A stretch of 64,000 bases of DNA, taken from NCBI RefSeq assembly GCF_000690055.1, contig NZ_JJNZ01000008.1, positions 141,477 through 205,476 on the forward strand, read 5' to 3'. The DNA is from Pseudoalteromonas fuliginea (lineage in GTDB: Bacteria; Pseudomonadota; Gammaproteobacteria; Enterobacterales; Alteromonadaceae). The notes below the pieces were generated by a model that was not told the DNA's origin, did not search any database, and saw nothing but the letters and a program-made list of their open reading frames with translations. Below are positions 53,508 through 62,190 of the stretch, in pieces. Made by a program: the position numbers and the translations under genes. The first letter of the stretch is position 1. The number at the start of each line of letters is the position of its first letter.

Positions 53508-54554
53508 CTAAACATCTGGCGCTATCTCTATTCGATTACGGCCATGAGTTTTTGCTATGTAAAGCGCTCTATTAGCGCGTTCAACTAACACAGTGCCATT
53601 AGTAAATGGTCGTAGAATAGCCAAACCAAAACTCGCAGAAATAGCACGTTTAGTATTAGTATCACCTTTTTTACGAACAGCCAATTTTGCAATATCCAAA
53701 CGAATACAATCTGCAAATGCCATCATATCGTTGATAGTGTCAAAATAAGCTGTAATACAAAATTCTTCACCGCCATAACGATAAACTTTTGCAGTCTCTT
53801 TAATTTTTTCTTTCACTTTTTTTGCTACTAACTTTAATACTTCGTCACCTTTTTGATGGCCAAAGTCATCATTAAAACGTTTAAAATGATCAATATCAAA
53901 CATAATGAGAACCGCAAGTGATGTGTGTTGATTTTGCTCAGAATACTTTTTACAAAAATCCGTAATATCTAAATCAAACTTACCTCGGTTATAAAAACCA
54001 GTAAGAGGGTCTGTATCAGCAACTTCTTTTGAAACATTGAGTGCTTCTTTTAAGTCTTTTATTTCGTTATAAGCAAATGCAAGTTTAGTTTGAAACTCAC
54101 GTGCATGATTTTGCATTGCAATCGATTCATCGGTTAAACGTTCAACGCACCCAAGCACTTGATTATAAGAGCTAATATCTGTAATCAAATTTAACTCATT
54201 CTGGGAGTCAACCAAGGTTGTAGTAAAACTTTTTGAATGCTCAAGCGCAATGCCTAAATCTTTTTGCACTTGATCGATTGTGCTATGAAATTTTTCGGAT
54301 ACGTCTTGAAATAACGCTAAATCGTCTTTATTTAAATGCTTATCAAATATTGCCTTCGCTCTATCTTGAGTGCAAGTTTGTTGCTGAGCAATGACATGAT
54401 CAAGCTCTGCATTTAAAGAGGGTTTATTACCTTGTATATAACAATACCAAATAGCGTAATTGATTGGCGTAACCGGCATGCGGTACTTTACCATCATAGG
54501 AATCGCCTTTTTTAGGCATTGAGCAGAATGAGCAAGTGATACGGCACGATCCAT
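53508..54554 (-). CDS. Diguanylate cyclase (GGEEF)
   Basis: 348 residues from ATG 54554 (TTG 54572 rejected). Soluble: an N-terminal helical domain of about 170 residues (PMMVKYRMPVTPINYAIWYC, typical of a DGC group with a DUF-type N-terminus), a coiled coil, then a GGDEF domain with active site YRYGGEEF, DPLTGFYNRGKFD and FDIDHFKRFNDDFGHQKGD. No RxxD inhibitory site just before the GGEEF is obvious. Makes c-di-GMP; signal unknown. Confidence 0.92.
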   Translation of the reverse strand: MDRAVSLAHSAQCLKKAIPMMVKYRMPVTPINYAIWYCYIQGNKPSLNAELDHVIAQQQTCTQDRAKAIFDKHLNKDDLALFQDVSEKFHSTIDQVQKDLGIALEHSKSFTTTLVDSQNELNLITDISSYNQVLGCVERLTDESIAMQNHAREFQTKLAFAYNEIKDLKEALNVSKEVADTDPLTGFYNRGKFDLDITDFCKKYSEQNQHTSLAVLIMFDIDHFKRFNDDFGHQKGDEVLKLVAKKVKEKIKETAKVYRYGGEEFCITAYFDTINDMMAFADCIRLDIAKLAVRKKGDTNTKRAISASFGLAILRPFTNGTVLVERANRALYIAKTHGRNRIEIAPDV

Positions 54555-54674
54555 AGTAAAATAAACTCTCAAGCGTCATTATTTTTATTGTTAGGTTTTT
54601 GATGTTAATTAATAGTAAACCTATAAGCAACTAATATTCATACTATTTTATGAACTAAATGAATATTTGATCTT

Positions 54675-55580
54675 TTAAATAGCACTTGCGTCTAAAGTTT
54701 GTGCAATACTCCATAAAGCGCTAATAGCAGGATCATTTAACTCTTTACGAAGAACAGCTAGACCAATCTCAAAACCTTCTGGAGTAGCCCTCTTTGTATC
54801 CAATACTTGTACCTTATCCTGCAGTGGACTGTTATCTAGCACTATTTTAGGGACCATTGCGACACCTAAACCCAGACTCACCATTGACACCATAGCTTCA
54901 TGTCCAGCGACTTGCGCATAAATCTTTCCATGGACATTATTTTTACGCCACCACTGCTCAAGTCGTTGCCTTGAAAAACCTTGCTCCGGAACAATAAATT
55001 CAAGTTCAGACCAATCAATATTATCACCGCTCTTTATTAACTTTTCAGTGATCTGACAATGAATTCTAGGTGCAATTAAAACAAGTGGTGAATAGCCTAT
55101 TTTTACAAATGCTATTTGTGTAGGAAGCTTATTTGGCTTGGCTGCAATTGCCATCGACTCGTGACCATCGAGTACCCTATTAATAGCTAAAGCTGGATCA
55201 CCGGTATTTAAAGTTATTTCGATATGCTGATGCTGTGCACGTAATTGCTCTAATATTTGATGTAAAAAACTATAAGAAGCTGTCACTGAGCAATAAATAC
55301 TAACATTGCCATAAATATGCTGTTGTGGATCTTTCACATTCGCTTTAAAACGTTGCCAACTGGCTAACGTTGCCGTAGCGTAATCAATAAACGACTCTCC
55401 TTCACGTGTTAATTTAACACTGCGGTTATCGCGTATAAATAATGCAACACCAACCTCTTCTTCCAAGTGTTTTATATTGCGGCTCAAAGTAGGCGCACTT
55501 ATATGGCAAAGTTCGCTTGCGCGGCCAAAATGAAGTGTTTTAGCCAGTGCTAAAAAGTAGTTTAAATGTTTATGATCCAT
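54675..55580 (-). CDS. ilvY: LysR-type activator IlvY
   Basis: 301 residues. N-terminal winged helix (LNYFLALAKTLHFGRASELC, ISAPTLSRNIKHLEEEVGV) and a C-terminal effector domain. Divergent from ilvC, as in E. coli, where IlvY senses acetolactate/acetohydroxybutyrate and activates ilvC. The gene pair makes the assignment firm. Confidence 0.93.
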   Translation of the reverse strand: MDHKHLNYFLALAKTLHFGRASELCHISAPTLSRNIKHLEEEVGVALFIRDNRSVKLTREGESFIDYATATLASWQRFKANVKDPQQHIYGNVSIYCSVTASYSFLHQILEQLRAQHQHIEITLNTGDPALAINRVLDGHESMAIAAKPNKLPTQIAFVKIGYSPLVLIAPRIHCQITEKLIKSGDNIDWSELEFIVPEQGFSRQRLEQWWRKNNVHGKIYAQVAGHEAMVSMVSLGLGVAMVPKIVLDNSPLQDKVQVLDTKRATPEGFEIGLAVLRKELNDPAISALWSIAQTLDASAI

Positions 55581-55593
55581 GCCAAACCCAGTA

Positions 55594-55608
55594 TTTCATA
55601 TTATGAAA
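55594..55608. promoter_or_regulatory. Candidate IlvY operator 1
   Basis: TTTCATA-T-TATGAAA, perfect 7+1+7 palindrome 14 bp upstream of the ilvY ATG, in the 138-bp ilvY-ilvC divergent region. Position fits autorepression and activation by IlvY. Confidence 0.5.
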
Positions 55609-55667
55609 CACTTTAATTCAAATATATCATTTTACGCAAGTAACTATTTTACATATGGTGTTTGTAA

Positions 55668-55685
55668 GCGCAGTAAACATTGCGC
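55668..55685. promoter_or_regulatory. Candidate IlvY operator 2
   Basis: GCGCA-N8-TGCGC inverted repeat about 33 bp upstream of the ilvC ATG. Its spacing resembles LysR-type half-site pairs. Weaker than operator 1. Confidence 0.35.
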
Positions 55686-55718
55686 ATCTAACAAATATTA
55701 CTTTATAGGACACTAACA

Positions 55719-57191
55719 ATGGCGAATTATTTCAATACCTTACCTTTACGCGAGCAATTAGCGCAATTAGCGCAATGTGAATTTATGGACGCAGCCGAAT
55801 TTGCCGATGGCGTTGATGCACTTAAAGGTAAAAAACTCGTTATTGTAGGCTGTGGCGCACAAGGTTTAAACCAAGGCTTAAACTTACGTGACTCTGGTTT
55901 AGATGTTTCATACACATTACGTGCATCAGCCATTTCTGAGCGCCGTCAATCTTTCCTTAATGCATCTGAAAATGGCTTTACTGTAGGCACTTACGAAGAA
56001 TTAATTCCTACAGCAGACGTAGTACTTAACTTAACGCCAGATAAACAACATACCGCTGTAGTAAGTGCGATTATGCCGCTTATGAAAAAAGACTCTACAC
56101 TTGCTTACTCTCATGGCTTTAATATTGTTGAAGAAGGCATGCAAGTGCGTGAAGACATTACCGTAATCATGGTTGCGCCTAAGTGTCCTGGTTCTGAAGT
56201 CCGTGAAGAATACAAACGTGGTTTTGGTGTACCAACTCTAATTGCAGTTCACCCAGAAAATGACCCTCAAGGTCTTGGTTTAGCACAAGCTAAAGCGTAT
56301 GCAGCGGGTACTGGCGGACATCGCGCAGGTGTACTTAAATCATCATTTATCGCCGAAGTTAAATCTGATCTAATGGGCGAGCAAACCATTTTATGTGGCA
56401 TGTTACAAACTGGCTCTATTTTATGTTTTGATAAAATGATAGAAAAAGGCATTGATGCTGGTTACGCATCAAAACTAATTCAATACGGTTGGGAAGTAAT
56501 TACCGAAGCACTTAAGTACGGCGGCGTTACTAACATGCTTGACCGACTTTCAAACCCTGCAAAAGTAAAAGCGTTTGAACTAAGTGAAGAGCTAAAACTA
56601 ATTATGCGCCCGCTTTATAATAAGCATCAAGATGACATCATCGACGGCACTTTTTCACGCACCATGATGGAAGACTGGAATAACGATGACGTAAATTTAC
56701 TTAAATGGCGCGCTGAAACAGCAGAAACTAACTTTGAAAAGACTCCTGCAGGCGATGTAGAAATCTCAGAACAAGAATTTTTTGATAACGGTATTTTAAT
56801 GGTAGCAATGGTAAAAGCAGGTGTTGAACTTGCTTTTGAAACCATGACAGCAGCCGGTATTATTGAAGAGTCAGCTTACTACGAGTCTTTACATGAAACG
56901 CCATTAATTGCTAATACTATTGCACGCAAAAAGCTTTTTGAAATGAACCGTACAATTTCTGACACTGCAGAGTATGGATGTTACCTATATAACCATGCAT
57001 GTTTACCATTACTTGCTGATTTTATGAAAAACGTTGATACAGACATTATTGGTAAAGGCCTTGGCGAGCACAGTAACCAAGTTGATAACCAAACATTAAT
57101 TCAAATCAATGCGGCACTGCGTGAACACCCTGTTGAAAAAGTAGGTGCTAAACTACGTGGCTACATGTCTGCAATGAAGAAAATTGTTTAA
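55719..57191 (+). CDS. ilvC: Ketol-acid reductoisomerase (class II, IlvC)
   Basis: 490 residues, the long class II form as in E. coli. Second step of branched-chain amino acid synthesis (acetolactate to dihydroxyisovalerate, NADPH, Mg). NADPH motif GCGAQG (44-49), the [19 protein letters not shown] segment, Glu residues in the [11 protein letters not shown] and [12 protein letters not shown] metal-binding regions. Divergent from ilvY. Followed by a strong terminator. Confidence 0.96.
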   Translation: MANYFNTLPLREQLAQLAQCEFMDAAEFADGVDALKGKKLVIVGCGAQGLNQGLNLRDSGLDVSYTLRASAISERRQSFLNASENGFTVGTYEELIPTADVVLNLTPDKQHTAVVSAIMPLMKKDSTLAYSHGFNIVEEGMQVREDITVIMVAPKCPGSEVREEYKRGFGVPTLIAVHPENDPQGLGLAQAKAYAAGTGGHRAGVLKSSFIAEVKSDLMGEQTILCGMLQTGSILCFDKMIEKGIDAGYASKLIQYGWEVITEALKYGGVTNMLDRLSNPAKVKAFELSEELKLIMRPLYNKHQDDIIDGTFSRTMMEDWNNDDVNLLKWRAETAETNFEKTPAGDVEISEQEFFDNGILMVAMVKAGVELAFETMTAAGIIEESAYYESLHETPLIANTIARKKLFEMNRTISDTAEYGCYLYNHACLPLLADFMKNVDTDIIGKGLGEHSNQVDNQTLIQINAALREHPVEKVGAKLRGYMSAMKKIV

Positions 57192-57225
57192 TTCTAGACA
57201 ATAAAAGTTTCGCTTGTTAGAAACC

Positions 57226-57258
57226 AAGCCCATATGCTTTTAGCACGTGGGCTTTTTT
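57226..57258 (+). terminator. Terminator of ilvC
   Basis: AAGCCCA and TGCT pair with AGCA and TGGGCTT, followed by six T. Confidence 0.88.
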
Positions 57259-57370
57259 ATGCATATTCACAACACTGCTTACTTTCATTTGTTCAGCTTA
57301 AGCTAATAATTAGCCCATAATAAATAATGTGCTAACATGGCTTTCTAATTAAGTTGTAAAATAAATTATT

Positions 57371-59290
57371 ATGATGTTACAAAACCTTTCTATTACTCAA
57401 AAAATAACAGCCCTTGGCAGTAGTATTGCTATCTTTGTTGCCGCACTAATAGGCCTAACCTCGTTGTACAGTTCAGAAGATATTATTGAACAACGTATGA
57501 TTGAGTCTGAACTACCAAGTAAGTTGCAAACTATCAGTAACCATATTGGTGGTGAAATAAACGCACTCATTGGTGCTGCTGAACAATTATCGTCAAATGA
57601 ATTCATTTTACAATGGTCGCAAACTAATACTAAAAATGATGCTGTCTTACTTAAAGAATTAAACCGTTTAGTTACGCAGTACAATTTAGCAACCGCGTCT
57701 TGGGCAAATAGAGACACAGCTCAATATTGGAACCAAAATGGCTTTTTGCGCGTATTAAAAAATGATACTGCTGATGGCTGGTTTTTTGCATTTAAACAAT
57801 CGAAAAAACCATACTCAATAAGTATTTACCAAGAGTCTGCAAATGATGTAAAAATGTTTATAAATCATCAACAGCCTAATGGAACAGGCTTAGCTGGCCT
57901 TGCTAAAAGTATTACTGAGATGCAAAAGCTATTGCAGCAATTTAAAATTGAACAAACTGGTTTTGTATTTATTGCAGATAAAAGTGGTTTAATTCAGCTG
58001 CATAAAGATTCAAGTAAAGTAGCAAAAGTTAATATTGATGAATTATTTACAGCTGACATACACAACCAGCTATTAAGCAGTTATGGCTTTGTATTAAAAG
58101 AAATAAACTTAAATGGTGAACCGACCCTCGTGGCGGCAACACCAATCAAAAACACCGATTTATATGTTGTAGCCCAAGTGCCAAAAAGCGAAGTATTCGC
58201 AAGCGTAAATACCCTGCAATGGCAAATTTTTACTTTTACATTAATCATTGCATTAGTTGCTAGCCTAATTAGTTACTTACTTGCTCGATCGCTCTCATCA
58301 CCTTTATCTAAAATGGCAGAACTATTTTCACGCTTGGGTTCTGGTGATGCTAATCTTGCTTATAGATTACCTGAATCAAGCCAACCAGAGCTTAATAACT
58401 TAAGTGCTGGTTTTAATCAGTTTATCGAAAAAATAGAAATTGCTATTCAGCAAGTCGCGAATGAAAGCCATGACATAAGAAAAAGTTCAGATCATGTTTT
58501 TGAACAAGCTAAACGCAATTCACTCGCAATCGATAGTCAAAAAGAACAAACGATCTCGGTTGCTGCTGCGATAAACCAAATGGGTGCAACGGTACAGGAA
58601 ATAGCACAAAGTGCGGCAAACACAGCAAAACTCACTGATAGCAGCCGTGAAAAAACTATACAAAGCCATCAGCAAGTTGTTCAAAGTCAGACAACTATTT
58701 CTGCTCTTGCGAGTGATATAGATGGCATTACAGAGCAAGTTACTCTGTTGTCTAAAAAAACAATTGATATTGCTAACATTATTGATGCAATCAGAAGCAT
58801 TTCTGAACAAACTAATTTATTGGCATTGAACGCAGCTATTGAATCGGCTCGTGCTGGAGAGCATGGTCGCGGGTTTGCTGTTGTTGCCGACGAAGTGCGC
58901 GCACTAGCAAACCGTACTTCTCAGTCAACAAATGAAATTCAGTCAATGATAGAAGAGCTAACACAGATTTCTGATGATGTAGTTAACGATATTAGCCAAT
59001 CAAAAGATAAAGCGCAGCAAAGCGTAGGGGCAATGCAAAACTCAGTAGAGTTACTCAATACGATAACCGAAACCGCAAACCAAATAAACGATATGGCCAC
59101 ACTTATAGCCACAGCAACAGAGCAGCAAAGCAATGTAGTTGCCGATGTAGGACGTAACATTGAGCAAATAAGTGAAATTAGTGATAAAGCAATGAGCGAG
59201 CAAATTAATACAGAGCAAGCCATTCGTGATTTAGCAAATAGCGCTCAAACTCTTGATGAGCTTGTCGATACATTTGAAAAGCATCGTTAA
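57371..59290 (+). CDS. Methyl-accepting chemotaxis protein with Cache-type sensor
   Basis: 639 residues. TM1 about 13-32, periplasmic Cache domain about 33-275 ([18 protein letters not shown] is typical of the membrane-proximal lobe), TM2 about 281-300, HAMP, and signalling domain with hairpin tip ([37 protein letters not shown]). No C-terminal methylation-docking pentapeptide. Ligand unknown; Cache domains commonly bind amino or organic acids. ATG 57374 is an equally good start. Confidence 0.92.
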   Translation: MMLQNLSITQKITALGSSIAIFVAALIGLTSLYSSEDIIEQRMIESELPSKLQTISNHIGGEINALIGAAEQLSSNEFILQWSQTNTKNDAVLLKELNRLVTQYNLATASWANRDTAQYWNQNGFLRVLKNDTADGWFFAFKQSKKPYSISIYQESANDVKMFINHQQPNGTGLAGLAKSITEMQKLLQQFKIEQTGFVFIADKSGLIQLHKDSSKVAKVNIDELFTADIHNQLLSSYGFVLKEINLNGEPTLVAATPIKNTDLYVVAQVPKSEVFASVNTLQWQIFTFTLIIALVASLISYLLARSLSSPLSKMAELFSRLGSGDANLAYRLPESSQPELNNLSAGFNQFIEKIEIAIQQVANESHDIRKSSDHVFEQAKRNSLAIDSQKEQTISVAAAINQMGATVQEIAQSAANTAKLTDSSREKTIQSHQQVVQSQTTISALASDIDGITEQVTLLSKKTIDIANIIDAIRSISEQTNLLALNAAIESARAGEHGRGFAVVADEVRALANRTSQSTNEIQSMIEELTQISDDVVNDISQSKDKAQQSVGAMQNSVELLNTITETANQINDMATLIATATEQQSNVVADVGRNIEQISEISDKAMSEQINTEQAIRDLANSAQTLDELVDTFEKHR

Positions 59291-59308
59291 GTGGTTTGGC
59301 ACTGCTAT

Positions 59309-59354
59309 TACGAACAAGCTAGCATTAACTGCAGTTAATGCTAGCTTGTTCGTA
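59309..59354. repeat. 46-bp perfect palindrome between convergent genes
   Basis: Two 23-bp arms with no spacer: TACGAACAAGCTAGCATTAA-CTG followed by CAG-TTAATGCTAGCTTGTTCGTA. It lies between the chemoreceptor stop (59290) and the GIY-YIG stop (59402). It would form a long hairpin in RNA but has no T-run on either side, so it is not a standard intrinsic terminator. Confidence 0.92.
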
Positions 59355-59401
59355 GAGGTGAAGTTTTAATTACGATGAATAAAATTAATTAAAGTTTATA
59401 T

Positions 59402-59740
59402 TTACAGCGATTTAGTCTTGTTAATATCCACTTTTTTAAAATTGAGAACATATGCCTCTTTTCTAACTTTTGTCAGTTTTTTAATCTGATGCTCCAACTT
59501 ACTCGCATCACTTTTACTGCCCACTTTTTGTTGGTGGATAAGCAGTAAAGGGCCTTTCCCTCTGAGGTTTTTGGCCCCTTTACCCACTTGATGTGTAGCA
59601 AAGCGTTTTTCTACATTTGTTGTAATACCCGTGTACCAATGCCCAAAGCGAGTCTGCACGATGTACAAATACCAAATAGAATCCCTTTTTACATTACAAG
59701 ATTCAATATGATGTAAACTTTTTTCATTATTAATGGTCAA
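59402..59740 (-). CDS. GIY-YIG nuclease family protein
   Basis: 112 residues. The GIY-YIG core is present as YLYIV (24-28) and WYTGIT (35-40), the catalytic arginine in EKRFATH (Arg46), and LEHQIKKLTKVRKE with the metal-binding glutamate. Small UPF0213-type protein, function unknown. ATG start with an upstream acidic N-terminal extension of about 20 residues; a start nearer residue 22 cannot be excluded. Confidence 0.85.
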   Translation of the reverse strand: MTINNEKSLHHIESCNVKRDSIWYLYIVQTRFGHWYTGITTNVEKRFATHQVGKGAKNLRGKGPLLLIHQQKVGSKSDASKLEHQIKKLTKVRKEAYVLNFKKVDINKTKSL

Positions 59741-59846
59741 AATATTACCTTAACGCCCTTAACAAAAAACAATTGCTAAAAGGGTTTTACCTTCAGTGAC
59801 TAATCGGTATCATGCAGATTATAAAAAATAAGGATCACAACTAACA

Positions 59847-60206
59847 ATGCAGTCGTTAAAAACTTTTTCCCTTTGGCTTATCGTTGCACTAACACTCAGT
59901 ACAACAGCGGGTTGTTCTAGCTGGGTATACAGAATCAACATCCCTCAAGGTAATTTTTTAGAGCAATCTGATGTTGAAAAGCTTCGTGTTAGTATGACTC
60001 GAGAGCAAGTTATTTACGTTTTAGGCCGTCCAATTGCCGAGGATGCTTTTGATAACAATACATGGCGTTACGTTTATAGCTTCAATAAAGGCCGTAAAAA
60101 CGAGCAACACAAATCTTTAGTTATTAAATTTGAAAACGAAAAACTAGTCTCTATTTCGGGCGATTATGACCAGCCGGAAAGTTTTAACACACCGCTAGAG
60201 CAATAA
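59847..60206 (+). CDS. bamE: Outer membrane protein assembly factor BamE
   Basis: 119 residues. Lipoprotein signal with lipidated Cys23 (TTAGCSSW). SmpA/OmlA fold with VYRINIPQGN, LRVSMTREQVIYVLGRP and WRYVYSF. Subunit of the BAM complex. Divergent gene order bamE / rnfH-ratA / smpB is that of E. coli. Confidence 0.93.
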   Translation: MQSLKTFSLWLIVALTLSTTAGCSSWVYRINIPQGNFLEQSDVEKLRVSMTREQVIYVLGRPIAEDAFDNNTWRYVYSFNKGRKNEQHKSLVIKFENEKLVSISGDYDQPESFNTPLEQ

Positions 60207-60227
60207 AAAAGCGAGTTGTGCGTTAAT

Positions 60228-60256
60228 AAAAAAGGTGAGCCGTGCTCACCTTTTTT
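60228..60256. terminator. Bidirectional terminator, bamE / rnfH
   Basis: AAAAAAGGTGAGC / GCTCACCTTTTTT with a 3-nt loop; serves both convergent genes. Confidence 0.92.
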
Positions 60257-60265
60257 ATTTCTACG

Positions 60266-60589
60266 TTAACGTTCTAATGGACGCCCACCCGTTACTTTGT
60301 TTGCTCGCCCTTCTTCCTTTGCTTTTTCAGCGCGTTTTCTACGGGCATCTTTAGGATCTGCAATTAATGGGCGATAAATTTCAACTCTATCACCATTTTT
60401 AAGTTCTTGATTTAATTTTACCGTTCGATTCCAAACGCCTAGAGTTAATGAAGTAGCCTCTATTTCTGGACATTTTTCTATAATGCCAGATTGGATAACA
60501 GCTTGCTCTGCTGTCGTCCCCTCTGGTACTTCAAGTGATAAACACGTCGCCATGGTTGGTAATGCAAATACCACCTCAACATTAATCAT
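60266..60589 (-). CDS. rnfH: RnfH family protein (ubiquitin-fold)
   Basis: 107 residues, IEVVFALP-type start (INVEVVFALPTMATCLSLEV), DRVEIYRPLIADPKDARRKRA ending and a basic tail, as in UPF0125/RnfH. A small beta-grasp protein of unclear role. Start overlaps the ratA stop by 4 bp (ATGA). Confidence 0.93.
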   Translation of the reverse strand: MINVEVVFALPTMATCLSLEVPEGTTAEQAVIQSGIIEKCPEIEATSLTLGVWNRTVKLNQELKNGDRVEIYRPLIADPKDARRKRAEKAKEEGRANKVTGGRPLER

Positions 60590-61026
60590 ACTCGCGCTCC
60601 ATAAACCTGCTTGGCACGTTGAGTAAATGCACTCACCATGTTTTTGGCAACATCGTTAAATATTTTACCAAAAGCAAGTTCGATTAATTTGCTTGAAAAT
60701 TCAAACTCTAGCTCTAAATAAACTTTACATGCTTTAGCATCAAGTGCTTGAAAGTGCCAACGACCCTGCAGCATTTTAAATGGCCCATCCACTAGGCGCA
60801 GTAACACGGTTTGTTCATCAACAAAGGTGTTTTCGGTGGTAAACCACTTTTTTATACCCGCCTTAGATATTTCTAAACTCGCGGTCATGTTATTATCATG
60901 CTGTGAAACAATTTTTGAGTCTGAGCAATTTGGTAAAAACTGTGAATAAGCTTCTACATCATTAACTAGATCAAACATCTCTTTAGTGCTGTACATAACC
61001 AGCGCACTTTTTTCTATTTGTGGCAT
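60586..61026 (-). CDS. ratA: RatA family START-domain protein (ribosome association toxin / coenzyme Q10-binding type)
   Basis: 146 residues from ATG 61026 with GGGAG upstream (TTG 61038 rejected). SRPBCC/START fold with EMFDLVNDVEAYSQFLPNC and AFTQRAKQVYG. In E. coli RatA binds 50S subunits and blocks 70S assembly, while homologues act as CoQ chaperones; either is possible. Coupled to rnfH. Confidence 0.93.
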   Translation of the reverse strand: MPQIEKSALVMYSTKEMFDLVNDVEAYSQFLPNCSDSKIVSQHDNNMTASLEISKAGIKKWFTTENTFVDEQTVLLRLVDGPFKMLQGRWHFQALDAKACKVYLELEFEFSSKLIELAFGKIFNDVAKNMVSAFTQRAKQVYGARV

Positions 61027-61172
61027 ACTCACTCCCAACTGTGTGGGCGAATTTTAGCAAGCTTTGTGCGTTTCCCCAAATTTTCATACAGCTTAAATAA
61101 AAGCTTAATTTTTAAAAGCATTATTAAAAAATCGATGTAAAACATCTCACATTACGTATATTATAGGGCACT

Positions 61173-61652
61173 ATGGCTAAGAAAAATTCATCAAAATCGA
61201 CAAGTAATACCATCGCGCTAAACAAAAAAGCGCGACATGAGTATTTTTTACACGATAAGTTTGAAGCGGGTGTCGAACTCCAAGGCTGGGAAGTTAAAAG
61301 TATCCGAGCTGGAAAAGTAAACATCACCGAAACTTATATTCACCTTAAAAATGGCGAAGCATTTTTACTTGGCGCTCAAATCCAGCCACTTAATAGTGCA
61401 TCAACCCACGTAATTTGCGATCCGTTACGTTATCGTAAATTACTATTAAGCAGACGCGAACTTGACCGTCTACTCGGAGCAACAGAGAGAGATGGTTATT
61501 CATTAATTGCTACTGCTATGTACTGGAAGAAATGTTGGGTAAAACTTGAATTTCATTTAGCAAAAGGTAAAAAGCTACATGACAAACGAGACGACGGGAA
61601 AAACAAAGATTGGTCTCGCGAAAAAGAACGCTTAATGAAGCACAAAGTATAA
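61173..61652 (+). CDS. smpB: SsrA-binding protein SmpB
   Basis: 159 residues. trans-translation partner of tmRNA. Motifs: [35 protein letters not shown], and basic C-terminal tail [15 protein letters not shown] that enters the mRNA channel. The tmRNA gene itself is not in the window. Confidence 0.96.
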   Translation: MAKKNSSKSTSNTIALNKKARHEYFLHDKFEAGVELQGWEVKSIRAGKVNITETYIHLKNGEAFLLGAQIQPLNSASTHVICDPLRYRKLLLSRRELDRLLGATERDGYSLIATAMYWKKCWVKLEFHLAKGKKLHDKRDDGKNKDWSREKERLMKHKV

Positions 61653-61654
61653 TA

Positions 61655-61683
61655 AAAATGCCTAACCTTGTTAGGCATTTTAT
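61655..61683 (+). terminator. Terminator of smpB
   Basis: AAAATGCCTAAC / GTTAGGCATTTT with loop CTT, followed by TATTT. Confidence 0.88.
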
Positions 61684-61789
61684 TTGATATGGATAACCTC
61701 CCCGTAGTAAACAGATCTCAAGCAGCTATTTAAAATGTTAACTCTGTTGAGCTTAATAGCAATAAAGTTGCGAGCGTCACGTAAATTCG

Positions 61790-61885
61790 CTTTGATAAAT
61801 CTAGGCAAAAATTTTATATTTAGTTGTTCTAAATAAAAAATTTTAACAACGTCATAGAGTTATTTAATTCGCTAAATTGTTCAAA
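61790..61885 (+). repeat. Dispersed intergenic repeat, copy 4
   Basis: Matches 35338-35403 in the same orientation (TAGTTGTTCTAAATAAAAAA, GAGTTATTTAATTCGCTAAA) and 49331-49385 in inverse orientation. Links the family copies together. Confidence 0.6.
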
Positions 61886-62190
61886 TATTTATGCCGGTTA
61901 GTATTGTCACGGCGCAAAGTTTATAACCTCGTAGACTCAAAAAGCCGAGTAGCATAAGCTCTACCTTAGCTAAAAACCAAACGCTTGATGAAAATTCAAC
62001 CTAAAAAGATAAGCAAGCCCTAATTTCCCAAGAAATAAATTATTACAAATTAGTTTTATCTTCATTACTTACTTTTTCAGCCTAATTTAACAAGACAAGA
62101 AATATCAAATACAGCTCCTATTTACGCCCAGTTTGGCCTCAAGCAAAAATATATAAAAATTAATATACAAAAACTCTTTAAAATTCATAA

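Larger units (their letters stand above)
61653..62190. other. Intergenic region with repeat remnant, upstream of broken TonB receptor
   Basis: About 540 bases. Terminator at 61655-61683, repeat copy at 61790-61885, then AT-rich DNA with stops in all frames. A short stretch near 62050 reads in one frame like the end of a signal peptide (LVLSSLLTFSA) but is not in frame with the receptor and is followed by a stop. No promoter or start for the receptor was found. Confidence 0.5.

Noticed and set aside
61653..62190. tmRNA gene expected near smpB
   Set aside because: No tRNA-Ala-like ends, tag frame or pseudoknots seen; the stretch is AT-rich repeat DNA.
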